A stretch of DNA of 64,000 nt from Lucifuga dentata (lineage: Eukaryota; Chordata; Actinopteri; Ophidiiformes; Bythitidae). Position 1 is the stretch's first letter. Each line of letters begins with the position of its first letter. Of this stretch, positions 1 to 11,759 are shown one piece after another. The stretch covers positions 1 to 64,000 of the forward strand of contig VXCM01003284.1 of assembly GCA_014773175.1 (NCBI GenBank), given 5' to 3'. The notes under the pieces were generated by a model, which was not told the DNA's origin, did not search any database, and was given only the letters and a program-made list of their open reading frames with translations. The translations under genes were made by a program, and so were the position numbers.

Positions 1-83
1 ATGGAGGCAGATGATTCGCTGTGGTGACCCCTGAAGGGAAAGCCGAAAGGAAAAGAAGAAGAATATATATATATATATATATC
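1..83 (+). mobile_element. Truncated 3' tail of a teleost LINE, followed by (AAG)n and (AT)n
   Basis: The window opens with GGAGGCAGATGATTCGCTGT, then GGTGACCCCTGAAGGGAAA, GCCGAAAGG and an AAGAAGAAG run. This closely resembles a 3' end that is very common in percomorph genomes and that I recall as a non-LTR retrotransposon tail ending in short triplet repeats. The 5' part lies outside the window. An (AT)n run occupies 63-82. The family name cannot be fixed from this fragment. Confidence 0.5.
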
Positions 84-341
84 TTAAATGTTTTTCTCAA
101 GCAGCCTGGTGGCGTCTAATCATACTTTTGGAGTCTTTCTGCAAAACCCATATAACGTCTGCAAATCTCCAGCTGCGATTCTTGGAGATTCTTCGGCCAC
201 TGGAACCATCATTCTCACTGTGCATGGGGTCAATATTTGTTTCATGATAAGAATTTATATTTCCTTTCAATTATTTTACTTTAATTAAATGTTACGTTTT
301 GTTAATATTTTGAATGAAAGATCAAGAGGAAAAACACAAAA

Positions 342-343
<2 letters not shown>

Positions 344-374
<31 letters not shown>
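344..374 (+). repeat. Poly(T) tract
   Basis: An uninterrupted T run of about 31 bases. No recognisable element precedes or follows it, so it may be an A-tail of a minus-strand retroinsertion or a simple expansion. Confidence 0.9.
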
Positions 375-1136
375 CCCACAGTCCATTTTACTTTTATTTA
401 CAAAAGTTGTCAGTATTTGTGGGGGGCACTGTATATTCCATCAGTAACTTTCAATTTACAGTATTTGTTTCTGTGGGAAATAAAATGTAAAAACTTTACC
501 AGATTTTTATATGCAAATAAGGAAAATTTATTGAGTCTACAATCAACAAATTTGTCAGGCTGTATTAAATGTTTTTTACTGAATCAAATTGTATAACATT
601 CTGTCTATTTAATATTCACATATGCAAGTTTTTTTTAGTATTATAGTTTAGTATATAGTCTTTTTAGTTTAATGTAATCCAATACAAGATGGGCACAAAC
701 TCCTAGTCATCTCTCTGGGACACTGTCAACAAAACAGAACATTGTAGGAGGATTTATTGCAGAGGTGTTGTATTGCTTTGGGTTATACAGGTGTTGTATT
801 GGGCTGGAGCAGCCTGATAAAAGCTGGACATGGTGTTCGGTCATGCCGGTGGAGTTGGTAGGTGCTGTGTTCATCGGTGAGGATGTCCACACCGGATTAG
901 CACCAGTGAGACACCAGATGGTGTTGAGGTTGGACATCGGAACCTGTGTATACTGGCTGACTGTCTAGGCCACTCCAACAGTGTGTGCCACCCAAACGTC
1001 TAAAAAACAACCAAAAAAAAAAAGCATCACAGTGAAGCTACATGACCTGAGTCTATATGGAAGCCTTTCTCCCATGCTTTAATAATTTACTTGAATTGTC
1101 TCCACTAATACTCCATTTTTATTAGTTTTATTATTT
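375..1136. other. Non-coding stretch with a GC-richer block at about 680-975
   Basis: Most of this is AT-rich sequence without features. From about 680 to 975 the composition becomes more balanced, and both strands are open for about 70 codons. The block contains GGTGTTGTATTG twice, about 25 bp apart. It could be an old repeat or an untranslated fragment. No splice sites or family motif support a gene. Confidence 0.3.
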
Positions 1137-1170
1137 AAAAAAAAAAAAAAAANTAAAAAAAAAAAAAAAA
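1137..1170. repeat. Poly(A) tract with assembly N at 1153
   Basis: A-run on both sides of a single N. This is probably a collapsed or unmerged contig junction, so the true length is unknown. Confidence 0.9.
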
Positions 1171-1533
1171 TCACAGGGTTTCTTGGAGGAGCTTGTCTAA
1201 TTTCAAGTGCCCTCTAGCTGTGGGTATCAGCTTCAGTTTCCTGCCACACCTCTGCTGTGGCAGTATGGTTTAAAATTTAAATTTTGTTATTCTAGTCATG
1301 AGTGTTAGAATCATTTTGCAGCGAGCAGAAACACAGTCCTTCAAATGTTGTCAGTTATAATTGTTATTGCAATTCACTTATGTCCAAGTCATTTTCACTG
1401 AGTGTGCAACATTAGATTTTTGCTGATATTATGTTGCAATTATTCAGAATGTAAATCACTGTAATGTTTTTCACCAAGTCAATCTGCTACGCCCAAGAGA
1501 GCGTTAAAGCATTAGTGGAGGTGTTTATTAGCA

Positions 1534-1538
<5 letters not shown>

Positions 1539-1570
<32 letters not shown>
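1539..1570. repeat. (GA)16 microsatellite at the start of a purine-rich tract
   Basis: Perfect GA dinucleotide repeat. Purine-rich sequence continues to about 1735 (GAGAGGGAGAGGGAGAG near 1697). The long antisense ORF over it is a product of this composition. Confidence 0.9.
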
Positions 1571-1572
<2 letters not shown>

Positions 1573-1937
1573 TGTAAAATGAAAAAAAAAAGAGGAGATA
1601 AGATTGAGGAAACAAGTGGTTAATTGAAATGAGAGATAAGACTTGGAAAAAAATAGAGAAGTGATACATGGAAACTGTTAGTACAGGGAGAGACTGGGGA
1701 GAGGGAGAGGGAGAGAAATAGCAAGAGTGAAAGAATGTAACGAGTCCCTGGTTCCTCATTGACTGTGGTGGGAAATTTAATAATGTCTGAAATGGGATTT
1801 GGGAATTGTCGAAATTACAGTCTGACAAGTGCCAGTTAACTGGATGTGATGGGATTAGAGACTCATTTCTTATTTCATATGTAAATAAGAGAAGTGGTTT
1901 ATTTCTAATTCTTACAAAAGCATCATTAACTCCTGTA

Positions 1938-1976
1938 TGGGGGGAGGTGGGGTGGTGGTGGTGGTGGTGTGTGTGA
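1938..1976. repeat. G-rich (GGT)n/(GT)n repeat
   Basis: GGGGGGAGGTGGGG followed by repeated GGT and then GTGTGTG. It is short, with G runs that could support quadruplex folding. Confidence 0.8.
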
Positions 1977-2558
1977 GGACCTTAGGACCTTAGATATAGA
2001 ATCTTTAATCCACCAGTGGTGAACAAATTTCAGCAGCAACACACTCCACTAGAGTAGAATGTTACCCTTCTTTTATGTACAAAACAAGAGGAGGCACTAT
2101 GGTAACATTAGCTTGTAAAGCACCATAATCCTGCTACGAAAGACTTGATTAATTCCCAAAATAACAGTGATTTGGGGCAATGAGGCCACCACCTCCCTGC
2201 TCCAGGTTCCAAGCTTGGAACTGATATGTTGATCCAGCATCAGAGCACAACTGGAGTAAAAAAAAAAAAAAATGCCCTGGCAAAGAACTCACTGCTGGCA
2301 AATCACAGCTAGCTGTGGGCATCAGCTTCAAGTGCTCTACTTTTTCCAAAGTCCCAAGCATCTGATATGTTAACCTCTCAAAAGAGACAAACAACAGGAC
2401 AGTGCCCCAAAGCCAAGCTAATCGACTATGCAGAATCTGCCACCTGGAAAGACAAATGCTCTCTTACAAGCAGTAAAGAGGCAAATTGTTGCCAGTATGC
2501 ACCTTGTGTCCACCTCCTTTTGTGGAAGAAGAGCTACACATACAAGTGTTCTTATAAA

Positions 2559-2727
2559 CTCCACCAAGGAAATTATGTTTTCTCACATCTGTCGGATTGT
2601 TTGTTTGTTAGCAGCGTTACTCAAAAGGTTACAAACCAATTTTGACAAAAACTTGTTGGAAGGTTGGAGCATGGACAAGGGCAGAACAAATTACATTTCA
2701 GGGGCAGATTCAGGATTTCATTAAATG
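2559..2727 (+). repeat. Dispersed repeat family A, copy 1
   Basis: This block (CCACCAAGG, then ATTATGTTTTCTCACATCTG, TTACTCAAAAG, ACTTGTTGGA, CAGATTCAGGA) matches, in order, the reverse complement of 31550-31733. The two copies share the same order of words with many substitutions, so this is an old interspersed repeat. I recall a similar teleost repeat with a TGCCAAGGAGGTTATGTTTTC opening but cannot name it. The ORFs here are not genes. Confidence 0.65.
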
Positions 2728-2841
2728 ATTTAACATTGAAAGATGTTTTTTTTTTTTCAATATTGTTATTTTCTTCAAATGAACACTTATATTTTGCTGA
2801 AAAAATCAGGCATATTTATCCTGTGACAGGTACTGGGTCCA

Positions 2842-2869
2842 GATATATATATATATATATATATATATT
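2842..2869. repeat. (AT)n microsatellite
   Basis: Perfect AT dinucleotide array of about 13 units. Confidence 0.9.
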
Positions 2870-4840
2870 TAATACTGTTTCTATGACAAATAAAGCAGTT
2901 GCCCTAATATCATTATAGTTGTTTCTTTCCCTTTAGTCCAGTATCTTATTAGAACATGACACATTACTGTATGTCGAGCCTTGTTAGGGCTTAGTGGAGG
3001 TATGTGTTGTAATGAGTTCTTCTCATGCTGTTTGCTGTAAATAAATAAGCCACAGCACTTGACTGTGTTCTATAACAGGATAGACACATAATCTCATTAC
3101 TCAGAAAGTCATGACTGTCATGGCATGGCTCTTATAGGGATACAGCAGTATTAGCAACGTGGAATGTGGGTGAATATATCAGGGCAATAGTTGGTGCTGG
3201 GCATTATTCAGTGTCAAAAACATAGTGTCCTTCAGAATGGTTTGATAACTTTCAGTTCAGAAAGTTATGAAACTATTCTTGGAAAATAAAGAACCCAATC
3301 TTGTTGACACTCAATCATATTTCAGGGAAAAATATCTCAATATGATTTTCATTTCTACCAGCAAGAACAGAGAGTGCTGAATGAGTGCTCAACTTTAAGT
3401 ATAAAGAAAAACCAAAAAAAAAAAAAGGAAAATCTGACTTAAACCCAGTGTCAATTTAGCTCCAATATGGAAAAATGGCTTCAAAGTAATCGGATCCAAA
3501 AAAGAGCACTTTATCATCACATAAAAAAATAAATAAATAAAAAAATTAAACAAAAAATCAGCAGTTCAAATCTCCATCAGGGACTCTGATTTAGAAGAAG
3601 CTGACATTTAGAGGATGAAACTCCATCATGCAACTATTTTCTGTGTTTTTTTTTTGTTTTTTTTTGTTTTTTTTTAATCCTTTGCATTTGAGAAGTTAGA
3701 ATAAAAAACACAGATGAGATTACATGGATTTAAACTCAGTGTTGCATGGTGTGTGCTTTATAGTCAGACCAAAAGACACTGGGACATTAAAAAATACATA
3801 ATATATTACATTATTTATACAACAGTGGAATCATGTTGACAAAATGTATTAAATTTTATTAGATACATTTTGTAATGAAATCTGATTATTACTTAAAAAA
3901 AAAAAAAAATCCTGTGAGACTTCAAGACTGCAAGAGAGCCTGCCTTGAGCAAATTAACAATTCTTTGTATCAGAAAACAGGGAAGATACATAAATTACAG
4001 TTTTTCTCTCCAAACTTTTTCCATGTTGACTCCATTACATCATTAATTTTTTCAGCTACTTCCTCAAGCATTAAGATCTGGTGTGTGATCCATCGGCTGA
4101 ATAGCCCTTTGGCAGTAAACTGAAGCTATTGCCATAACAGTGTTTCTATCTAAGCAGAAGTATCTACTCTGACACCAGTAGAATAGATATTTTGGGGCGC
4201 AGGTGGGCCTAGTTTAATCAAATCTGTGGCATGGGATCTCATTTTTCCAACATAATTTTCTCTCAAGCTTTTTGACACTTTTCATATAGAAATTGCAGAC
4301 ACAAGCTGCAAATGTACCTTGTCATAATGCTTGGGCATATTACAGCTGAAAATCAGTCACTGAGCAGTCCTTTCATTTTCTCTGCTTCCTTTTTTTGAGA
4401 TAAAATTTTGATAGATGCCATTGAAGAATGAATCATAGGATGTCAATTGACAAATTTTACCAGCAAGCCTATAAATCCATTGCACGAAAGAACATGGAAG
4501 TGAACAGCCCCATGTATAATTCCACATATTCAGCTGGGATGAGCAAGGGTTATTGGTTGCACTTAGCTGGGCATAGCATGAAATATAGGCCTAACAAGTT
4601 GAAATGACCGGAATGGGTTGATAAAATGTTAAACTTTCAAAATAGAAGCTCAGCGCAGTTGCTGATTCGGTACCTTCACAAATCAAATAACTGGCAGCAG
4701 AACAGATATGTAGTTTGCACTGATTTATATTTCACAGACATGCCAAACAAAATGAGGCAACAAGGCAACAGACCATCCTCGAGGCAGATATTTTACCTGT
4801 CATGACAGGAAAAGACAGGTGTATTTGGTGTTAGCAATGA
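2870..4840. other. AT-rich non-coding sequence
   Basis: No open coding structure, splice-bounded exon or element ends were found. It contains several short A or T runs, for example near 3415, 3645-3676 and 3895-3910. Confidence 0.6.
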
Positions 4841-4942
4841 CATTAATGATGACTCTGTTCCATTTAGGTGTGCCAGTGAGCCGACATGCACAATACAGGC
4901 CTAGTATTGACATTTCTAAATGGAATAGAGCCATTATTAATG
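4841..4942. repeat. Imperfect inverted repeat, 26-bp arms with a 50-bp spacer
   Basis: Left arm 4841-4866 (CATTAATGATGACTCTGTTC then CATTTA) and right arm 4917-4942 are reverse complements at 23 of 26 positions. Two of the three differences would be G-T/G-U pairs. The spacer is about 50 nt. It could be a small MITE remnant or a hairpin. The size is not typical enough to call a microRNA precursor. Confidence 0.6.
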
Positions 4943-5249
4943 TTACTAGTTAGACTGGGGAAAAAAAAATAAAATAAAATAAAAATAAAAAATTGATTCA
5001 ACTATTTTTCTGAGCTGATCTGGGTCATGGTTGGGAAGGCAAACAGGCTAAGCCAGTGTTAGTCCTCATCAGGAGCCACAGTACTGCATATTTTCCATCT
5101 GTCACCACTCTACCTACGTCTGATTAGCTAAATCAAGTTTGTTTACTTGATCAAGAGGCTGTATCTCCCAGATTCTGATTGGCTAAACACACCTTATTTT
5201 GCTAATTCGGCAAGGGAGCCAGATCTTAATTGGTAGAACAAGGAGAGAG

Positions 5250-5530
5250 AGAAAATATGTGATGCTGTGGCCCACATATACCAGGAAGGGCTAAGCAACG
5301 TAGTCCAGATGTCTTTCTCCCCAGCCACATCTTCTGTAAGGAATCCCAAGGCATTCCCAGACAAGATGGGATATATAATCCCTCCAGCATATTCTGAGTG
5401 TCCCAGCTGGACATGCCTGGATTACCTCCTCTAGGAGGCGGCCTGGAAGCATTCTGATCAGATGCCGAAACAACCTCAGATGGTTCCCTTCAAACTCGAA
5501 GGATCAGCTCTTCTACTCTGAGCCCCCCCA
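5250..5530 (-). mobile_element. LINE fragment: C-terminal coding end plus 3' UTR, antisense
   Basis: Translated on the minus strand, 5291-5473 gives a peptide containing FRHLIRMLPGRL, then QACPAG, then WRDYISHLVWECLGIP and a GER tail. I recognise the pattern RMPPGR...QACPAG...WRDYIS.LAWE.LGIP as the conserved C-terminal tail of a widespread teleost non-LTR retrotransposon polyprotein. The opening methionine is a chance one. The fragment has lost its 5' part, including the RT core, and is inactive. The following bases down to about 5250 are likely 3' UTR. I infer the family type from memory of the peptide; the clade (Rex1/CR1-like or other) is not certain. Confidence 0.65.
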
Positions 5531-5586
5531 ATGATCCCATCATTTTCATGTTTTATCATTTTGCATTTACCATTGTTTATTTTGTC

Positions 5587-5608
5587 TTTTTTTTTTTTTT
5601 TTTTTTTT
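5587..5608. repeat. Poly(T) tract
   Basis: Uninterrupted T run of about 20 bases, just beyond the antisense LINE fragment. Confidence 0.85.
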
Positions 5609-7544
5609 GTGAAAGCACAATGAACACTTTCTAATACCACTGGAATATGACTGAATTTGTACTGTCAGAAAAAAAGAAAGGTTAATGTATGAAGGCCAAG
5701 GAATGTAATTATAAATTTTTAATGACATTAAATTCATTTCTGCATACATCTTACTGACATTTTACTTGTGAACAAGTGAGATTTAACATTTTACATTTTT
5801 CTGTTGCATTGTTGAAGGCATAAGGGAAATCAGTTAACCATGCTAATGTCAAAATCATATAAAGTGAAGAACATCAAAAGCAAATCTAATTTTCCATCAA
5901 AAATATGACCAGTAACGTAGTTATCTGACAATAGATTCATTTTTTTCCTTTGGACAATGGCCTCATCTCTGATCTTTTCCTCCTCCTCCTCCTTCTCTCC
6001 ACCATCCTCACCATTTGACATTTTGTCTCCACACAGATGTTGTATTGCACCATCTGAACAATTATTATTTTAATGCTACAATCTGGGCTCTAGAGGAGAG
6101 TCCCCGTGGAACTGACAAAGCATGGAAAAGTTGCCTTCAGGGTGCCAAATGCCCTCTCCACCATTTTCCTGACATGACATTTTATTCCCTTCACTGGTGT
6201 GAGAAATGAAATCTGCAAATTGTAGATTCAAAATGGAAAAAGGGGCTTACTTTTAATGTAGAAGTCAATGCATTAAATCTTGTGTTTGCCTTAAAATTAT
6301 AAAAAAGGAAAGCAAAACCAAACCACAGATATTATCTACTCACTGTCTGTAAGGCATTTTTTCAATATACAGTATAGATGATCATTTGGTTACACTTACA
6401 AACCATATACAGTTCAAACCCACAATATTTGTTCTAACAGTATTTATTGTTCTTAGAGGGAAGGTTCATTATGTAACGTCCTTTTGTCAATTTGTTAAGT
6501 TTATTCTGGCTCATTGTTTTTCTTTTGAAATACTATGTGGGCTACAGGAAACAAAGTAGCTTAGTTGGATGTAAAGGGATATATGGTAATTAATAGCAGA
6601 AGATGTCAATAATACAACTCTCAAGGATGCTAACTGCTGTAAAACATCAAGAACAAAAAAGAGAAGAAGAAATTTGCTCTGCCCATCTCTTTGGGTAACA
6701 GGCAACAGGAAGTAGTTCTTAAGAAGTTCTTCATTCTCCTCAGTGCTGCATAGCCTAGGCCAAAAAGCAGCAGACATAAGTTTATTTTGTTGTAGAATTG
6801 TTTGACAGTTTATATTGCTACTGTATGTTATTTGCTGAAATACACTTCAGCCCACATATTCTGTGTAGAGTTTAGAGACATCAAGTTAAAAATGTCTCCC
6901 ATTTAATAGTCCTGCACACCCTTGATACAGCCAGACAGGTGTTTTTAATTAGGGTGATTAGACCTCTTCCTACGTCCGTATGGGTTTGTTCAGTCTCTGG
7001 TTAACTGACATCTGTGGGACTCTCATGTTAGATTTACTGCACCTGGTAGGGTTGGACAACTTATGCCTGTCCCAGACAACTTGGAACTCAAAAATTTTCT
7101 AACCTCCTGCTTGAAAAATTATTCTGGAAGAGCACTTGAAGTCAGTTGAATCCCAGTTTATCTACCCCAACTTTAAATGTTATCCAGTCCAATTTTACTG
7201 TGGAGCCGTTGCTTTGACATAGCAGCACCCTTAGAGCCAAACTTTGTGAATGGTTAATATTCACCTAACAAGCCAAATAACATATTTTTTCATGTGTCAT
7301 TGAAATAAAATGACTATAAATACAATAAAACCAGTTATGTGTGTAGATTGGTGTCAAAATATGTTGACAATGCTGCTAGTTAGCAACCTATAGCATATAA
7401 GCAACTGTGTGCCATTGATAGATACAGTATGTGTATAATTTCAGGAAATTATCTTTTCTGTAAAAATGTTTAACACCCACATAAGGTAATTCACATCATT
7501 GTGTTTAGGTGACAGTGTAAGTGACAAATATCAGATAGATTTCC
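5609..7544. other. AT-rich non-coding sequence
   Basis: No convincing exon, element end or tandem array. The TCCTCCTCCTCCTTCTCTCC run near 5979-5998 explains the acidic antisense ORF there. The block 6940-7090 is less AT-rich and looks non-repetitive, but nothing specific is recognised. Confidence 0.5.
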
Positions 7545-7669
7545 ACGACTGGTGCAAAATGGATTCCATGGTTTTTTTTTTGGTTTTTTTTTCCCCCACT
7601 ACCCATNACGACTGGTGCAAAATGGATTCCATGGTTTTTTTTTTGGTTTTTTTTTCCCCCACTACCCAT
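7545..7669. other. Assembly-type direct duplication around N at 7607
   Basis: The 62 bases 7545-7606 are repeated exactly at 7608-7669, with a single N between. Both copies begin ACGACTGGTGCAAAATGG. This is the signature of two contig ends that overlap but were joined by an N. ORFs spanning it are artefacts. Confidence 0.9.
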
Positions 7670-7740
7670 ATCTATATATGCGTCAACACCTGTGTGGATG
7701 TGGAGATTTTTTTTTTTTTTCACATTATTGCCTCTTCTGC

Positions 7741-7771
7741 AAAAAAAAAAAAANAAAAAAAAAAAAAAAAA
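7741..7771. repeat. Poly(A) tract with assembly N at 7754
   Basis: A-run on both sides of a single N; its length in the genome is not resolved. Confidence 0.9.
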
Positions 7772-7970
7772 GTCTCGTGCTCCAGGCTTTATATATATAT
7801 TAGTTTATATATATAGAAATATCCTAGTATGTGTCTTACCATCGATCGCTCATTCCACAGCTCGGAATATACGACTGCATATTGTCTTTATGATCATATC
7901 AGGAGTATCTTACAAGATGTTTGTACTCCTGGCACCTTTAATTTGACTATAGGCTGTAGCATTTTGCAGA

Positions 7971-7972
<2 letters not shown>

Positions 7973-8007
<35 letters not shown>
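7973..8007. repeat. (TG)n microsatellite
   Basis: Perfect GT/TG array of about 17 units after GATGCG. Confidence 0.95.
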
Positions 8008-8013
<6 letters not shown>

Positions 8014-8137
8014 TAAAGCCATAAAATACAAACACTTGCTGTCACACAGAGAAGTCTTTTCTGCTTGATTTAACATGTATATCTTAGACTGCACAAATTG
8101 ACAGTGGAATTTACAGCACTCAGTTCATGTCTTTTTT

Positions 8138-8139
<2 letters not shown>

Positions 8140-8183
<44 letters not shown>
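8140..8183. repeat. (CA)n microsatellite
   Basis: Perfect CA array of about 22 units. It lies only about 130 bp after the inverse-phase TG array at 7973, so the two could pair as inverted repeats. Confidence 0.95.
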
Positions 8184-8186
<3 letters not shown>

Positions 8187-9549
8187 TCGCTGTCTTTATA
8201 TGTCCAAATGTACCACACATTTTCTCTCTCTTTCAGTCAAAATGCACATACATTCAAAAGTCTCTGCAAAGTGCTCACATGTAAGATTGCATGCATGAAA
8301 TCTTGTGTATGTGTAGGCACATACACAACAAACAGACATTCAAAATGCATGCTGTGTCATATGAATTTTGGAATGGAGACATGGCTGGATGGCAGCCAGC
8401 ATATTGCTGTGGAAACCCAGCAAGTGATGGAAACAGATTAACATATTTATTATTTCATTTCAGACTTTGGAAGTCCTGCTTCCCACAAACCTGCTCCAGC
8501 ACACACACAGCTTTTGAAGGAGCATGAAAATACATGCACACTGAAATCAGTAAATCCAGTCCTCAAAAAAGAAAGAAAAAAAAATCTGTTGAGTTTTGAG
8601 GACATGGTGTGATGCAAATGTTAAAAAAAAAAAAAAAAAAAAANAAAAAAAAAAAAAAAAAAAGCCAAGTGAAATGAGGCCAAAGATTGGTGTGACATAA
8701 AATACTGGCCAGAAAGTTATTGGCAGACATTTAGTGAGTTAACTTAAGCTGTTTATTCATCCAGAGTCCTAGTTGGATTGAACATCAAAGTGATACAGGA
8801 CAAGGACATGCTAGTTTGGATTATGACAATTTATTTGCCTTGAAGACTGACTGGACTTACACAGTGATAACTGCTGAGAAGGGCAAAATGAATCCTACTT
8901 TCACTTCAGTACATTTAACTTCAGGTAGACAAGAAGGTCAGGTGTTCGACCTAGACTAGCTTGGAAAAGTAAATGAGGACCTCTGTCCTCACTTATCCTC
9001 ATTTCCCCACAGCAGGCACTGCCAACGTGCTCCAAACTAATGCAGCTCAATGGTGCTCTTAATCACTACTAAGATTGCTGTAAGTCAGCTCTCAGACAGA
9101 AATATGTGTGATTTCAAAGTATTGCTTCTGAAGAAGAGCTTATGTCATCATAAGCACAAGGTTAATCAAAGTTCATTGCAAACCTATCACATCTTTATCT
9201 AAATTTACTCTACATCTTTCTTTATGGCTTTTAAGATGGATTTTTAAATGTTCACAGATTCAGCAGCTTTTACATTTGCAGTTTAAGGGCTTTGGCTGTA
9301 AAGACTTTGTCTAAGTTAGACTAGTAAATTTAAAATACAACTTTACTGACAGCTAGATTTGTAAACAGTTGGAAATTATCAGGTTTAGCTTTTAGCTGAT
9401 TATGGTTCATGAAACCTTCCTACTGTATATTCCCATCTGTTAAAATGTTTAACTGACTCTCTCAGCTTTGACAAAAGATCTATTACAGTTTTCTACCTGG
9501 GAAGAGCTTCAGGTGTAAGGACGTGCTTCTCCTTCTCTCTCCCTATCTG
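8184..9549. other. Non-coding sequence with a poly(A)/N junction at 8644
   Basis: Nothing recognisable as a gene. The A run at about 8622-8663 is broken by the single N at 8644. The remainder is unique-looking AT-rich sequence. Confidence 0.5.
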
Positions 9550-9743
9550 TCTTGCTCCTCTAGCTCTCTCCTGAACTTGGCAGGAGATCGATTTCCTTCC
9601 TGGGGCAAAGCGTTCAAATGAGTGATGCTCACAACGGTAGAGAGCATGACGCTCTCATCAGTTCTAGCACCAAAGCGCTGTAGACAGGATCCTAAGAAGT
9701 GTAGCCTCAGAACTGATGAGGCAGCAGGAAAGAGGGCAGACAA
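9543..9743 (-). other. Coding-like fragment, unidentified
   Basis: The minus strand is open for 66 codons. The second half, RFGARTDESVMLSTVV followed by THLNALPQEGNRSPAKF and RRELEEQ, looks more protein-like than the surrounding chance ORFs and is in GC-richer sequence. A plausible splice acceptor (CCTGTCTACAG, then CGCTTTGG) precedes it on the minus strand, but no GT donor follows before the stop. It may be a piece of an old transposon ORF, a pseudogene remnant or chance. I do not recognise the peptide. Confidence 0.2.
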
Positions 9744-9979
9744 GGAGTGTGACCATTAGGAACAGGCAGGAGGAAAAGATGGAAAAACAACAACAATTTC
9801 CAACCCTATTTCCTGATGTCTTCCCATACATCTAAATACAGATACCACTTTAATCACTTTTACTTGATGGCTTTCTTTGTGACAGAGTCATCTGTGTCCC
9901 AGAGGCAAAACCTCTTCAAAGTAACTCACATATTTTCCTCTTGCCATCTTGGTCCAAAATTGAGGTGAGGTCAACTGGC

Positions 9980-10110
9980 TCTGCTTAGCATTTTTTTTTT
10001 TTCTTTTATGCCACATAATATACAATTTTAATTGTTTAATTGTANTCTGCTTAGCATTTTTTTTTTTTCTTTTATGCCACATAATATACAATTTTAATTG
10101 TTTAATTGTA
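9980..10110. other. Assembly-type direct duplication around N at 10045
   Basis: The 65 bases 9980-10044 (beginning TCTGCTTAGC) are repeated exactly at 10046-10110. A single N separates the copies, as expected for unmerged overlapping contig ends. Confidence 0.9.
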
Positions 10111-10632
10111 TCATGTAGCACACCTGTTTGGAAGCATCTGCATTCTTTATGTTGCTGTACTCATTTATTGTAGTTTTTCTTTTACATTGTCACCATCTGT
10201 TTCTCTGACTTCCTCCTCTACCTAGACAACTATATAAAGGTTATATCGGGTTATATCAGAAAAAAAGAATACAGGATTACTTTGCTTCAGCATGAAAGTT
10301 GGATTTGTTTATGCAACAAGAAAGGTACTACACACAGAATTTGCAAAAGTGTAGTGACAGCAAACAGACAGCCCTTCAACACAAGCAATTATAATACATC
10401 CTGACATAAGCAACAAAATATAGGGCCTGGCAGCTTGTAAGCATTTCAGTCTGCTCCAAAACACACAGCAAAAACCAAAAACGACAAAGTCTAGATTGAA
10501 GCTTTTACCTTTCAATCATTCCTTCTGCTTACAAGACATATTTGAAAAAAGTTAATAGCTACAAAACATGACATATCAAATAACGCTTCTGAGTCTGAGA
10601 GCACTTTCAGCACTATCAGATTGAGGAACATA

Positions 10633-10678
10633 AAAATGATAACGTACCCCATGTGACCATGGGGTACGTTATCATTTT
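10633..10678. repeat. Perfect inverted repeat: 21-bp arms, 4-nt loop
   Basis: Left arm 10633-10653 (AAAATGATAACGTACCCCAT plus G), loop TGAC, right arm 10658-10678. All 21 pairs match. There are no flanking direct repeats of note. The loop is too short for a normal microRNA precursor. Confidence 0.95.
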
Positions 10679-11534
10679 GACTATAAATAAACTACAGGAG
10701 TTATTTCTTGTTTTTGCAGTTACAATTGATTTTGCTGCTTTGAATATAGCTGATTGATTAGATTTTTAATACCAGCATCCGTGGATTTCCTGCTATATTT
10801 ATTACTTGTGCTGACAGAATTTGACATATTTCTGTGAGCACAGTGCTTTTTAATTTCAACTTGCCAACTAACTACCGTAATAAAAAGTACGTTCAGGAAA
10901 TGAGGAATTGTAAATCTGACGTATAGGCATGTCTCACTATGGTGTGAGTGTTTTTGTTGAAGGCTTAAGATACGACAATTGGTTTCTGGGTTCACTTGTT
11001 TGATATTATTTAGCCCGTTTGTGTTCATCGGAGAGGAGCATTCTTTGTTTCCAAAATGTCATTGTTTATTTCTCTGTGGAGCTTTATGTACCTTCAATCA
11101 ACACTGCAAAATGTCAAAGTCGAGTTTTATGACTTGAAATATGCTTTGATTCTGCTCCATTTCTCCTTAGTTCAACCATTTTTTTTTTATGGCAGCGCAT
11201 TGTCACTATTTAAAAGCCTTGTCAATTGACTGTATTATCCAGTATAGACAACCTGATAAGCATCACTAGAACCTCTATATTGAATTTTATGGAGCAGGCA
11301 GTATGAATGTGCAGTTTGTTGACCTGTGAAACAGATAAAGCTGCTTTTTCTTATCAGTGGAGCTATTCAAAATGGCTAAGAAGTGTTTGAGAGAAATCTC
11401 TGCTCCCCAGAGCCGTGTGGAAGAGGAAAGATGTTTTAGTAACCACTCTGCTCAATCATTGTACGCTTCTCTGAGGAATGACATTGGATAAATGCATGAA
11501 ATATTAAATAGAAATGCTCCTCGCAGGTTATAAT

Positions 11535-11640
11535 ACATTTTATTTATTTATTTATTTTTATTTATAGAGTGCTTTTTGAGATACTCAGACACTTACAAGT
11601 CAACAAAAAGACTCGATAAAAACTTGAAGGTTAGATCCAG
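11535..11640. mobile_element. Possible SINE/LINE 3' end remnant
   Basis: A (TTTA)n run passes into ATTTATAGAGTGCTTTTTGA, then GATACTCAGACACTTACAAG. Many teleost retroposon ends read TTTATATAGCGCTTTTTGAGACACTC..., and this looks like a diverged copy. It is short, with no second diagnostic block. Confidence 0.35.
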
Positions 11641-11759
11641 TGCTGTTCACTTTGCACCTGCTTTCTGCTGCACATACCGTACTGTAGCTGCCAAATAACA
11701 GAGAATGGAAGAAAAATTGAATATTTCTGCTTTTCTGTAGTTTTGTTGAGGTTCAAGAT

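Noticed and set aside
1214..2332. Shared word CTAGCTGTGGGYATCAGCTT at 1215 and 2310 as a repeat family
   Set aside because: The match does not extend beyond about 22 bases, so it could be coincidence or a very old remnant.
4841..4942. MicroRNA precursor
   Set aside because: The 50-nt loop and isolated arms do not fit the usual hairpin; a transposon remnant is at least as likely.
7499..7816. Repeated peptide containing DWCKMDSMVFF
   Set aside because: It comes from the exact 62-bp duplication across the N at 7607, an assembly artefact.
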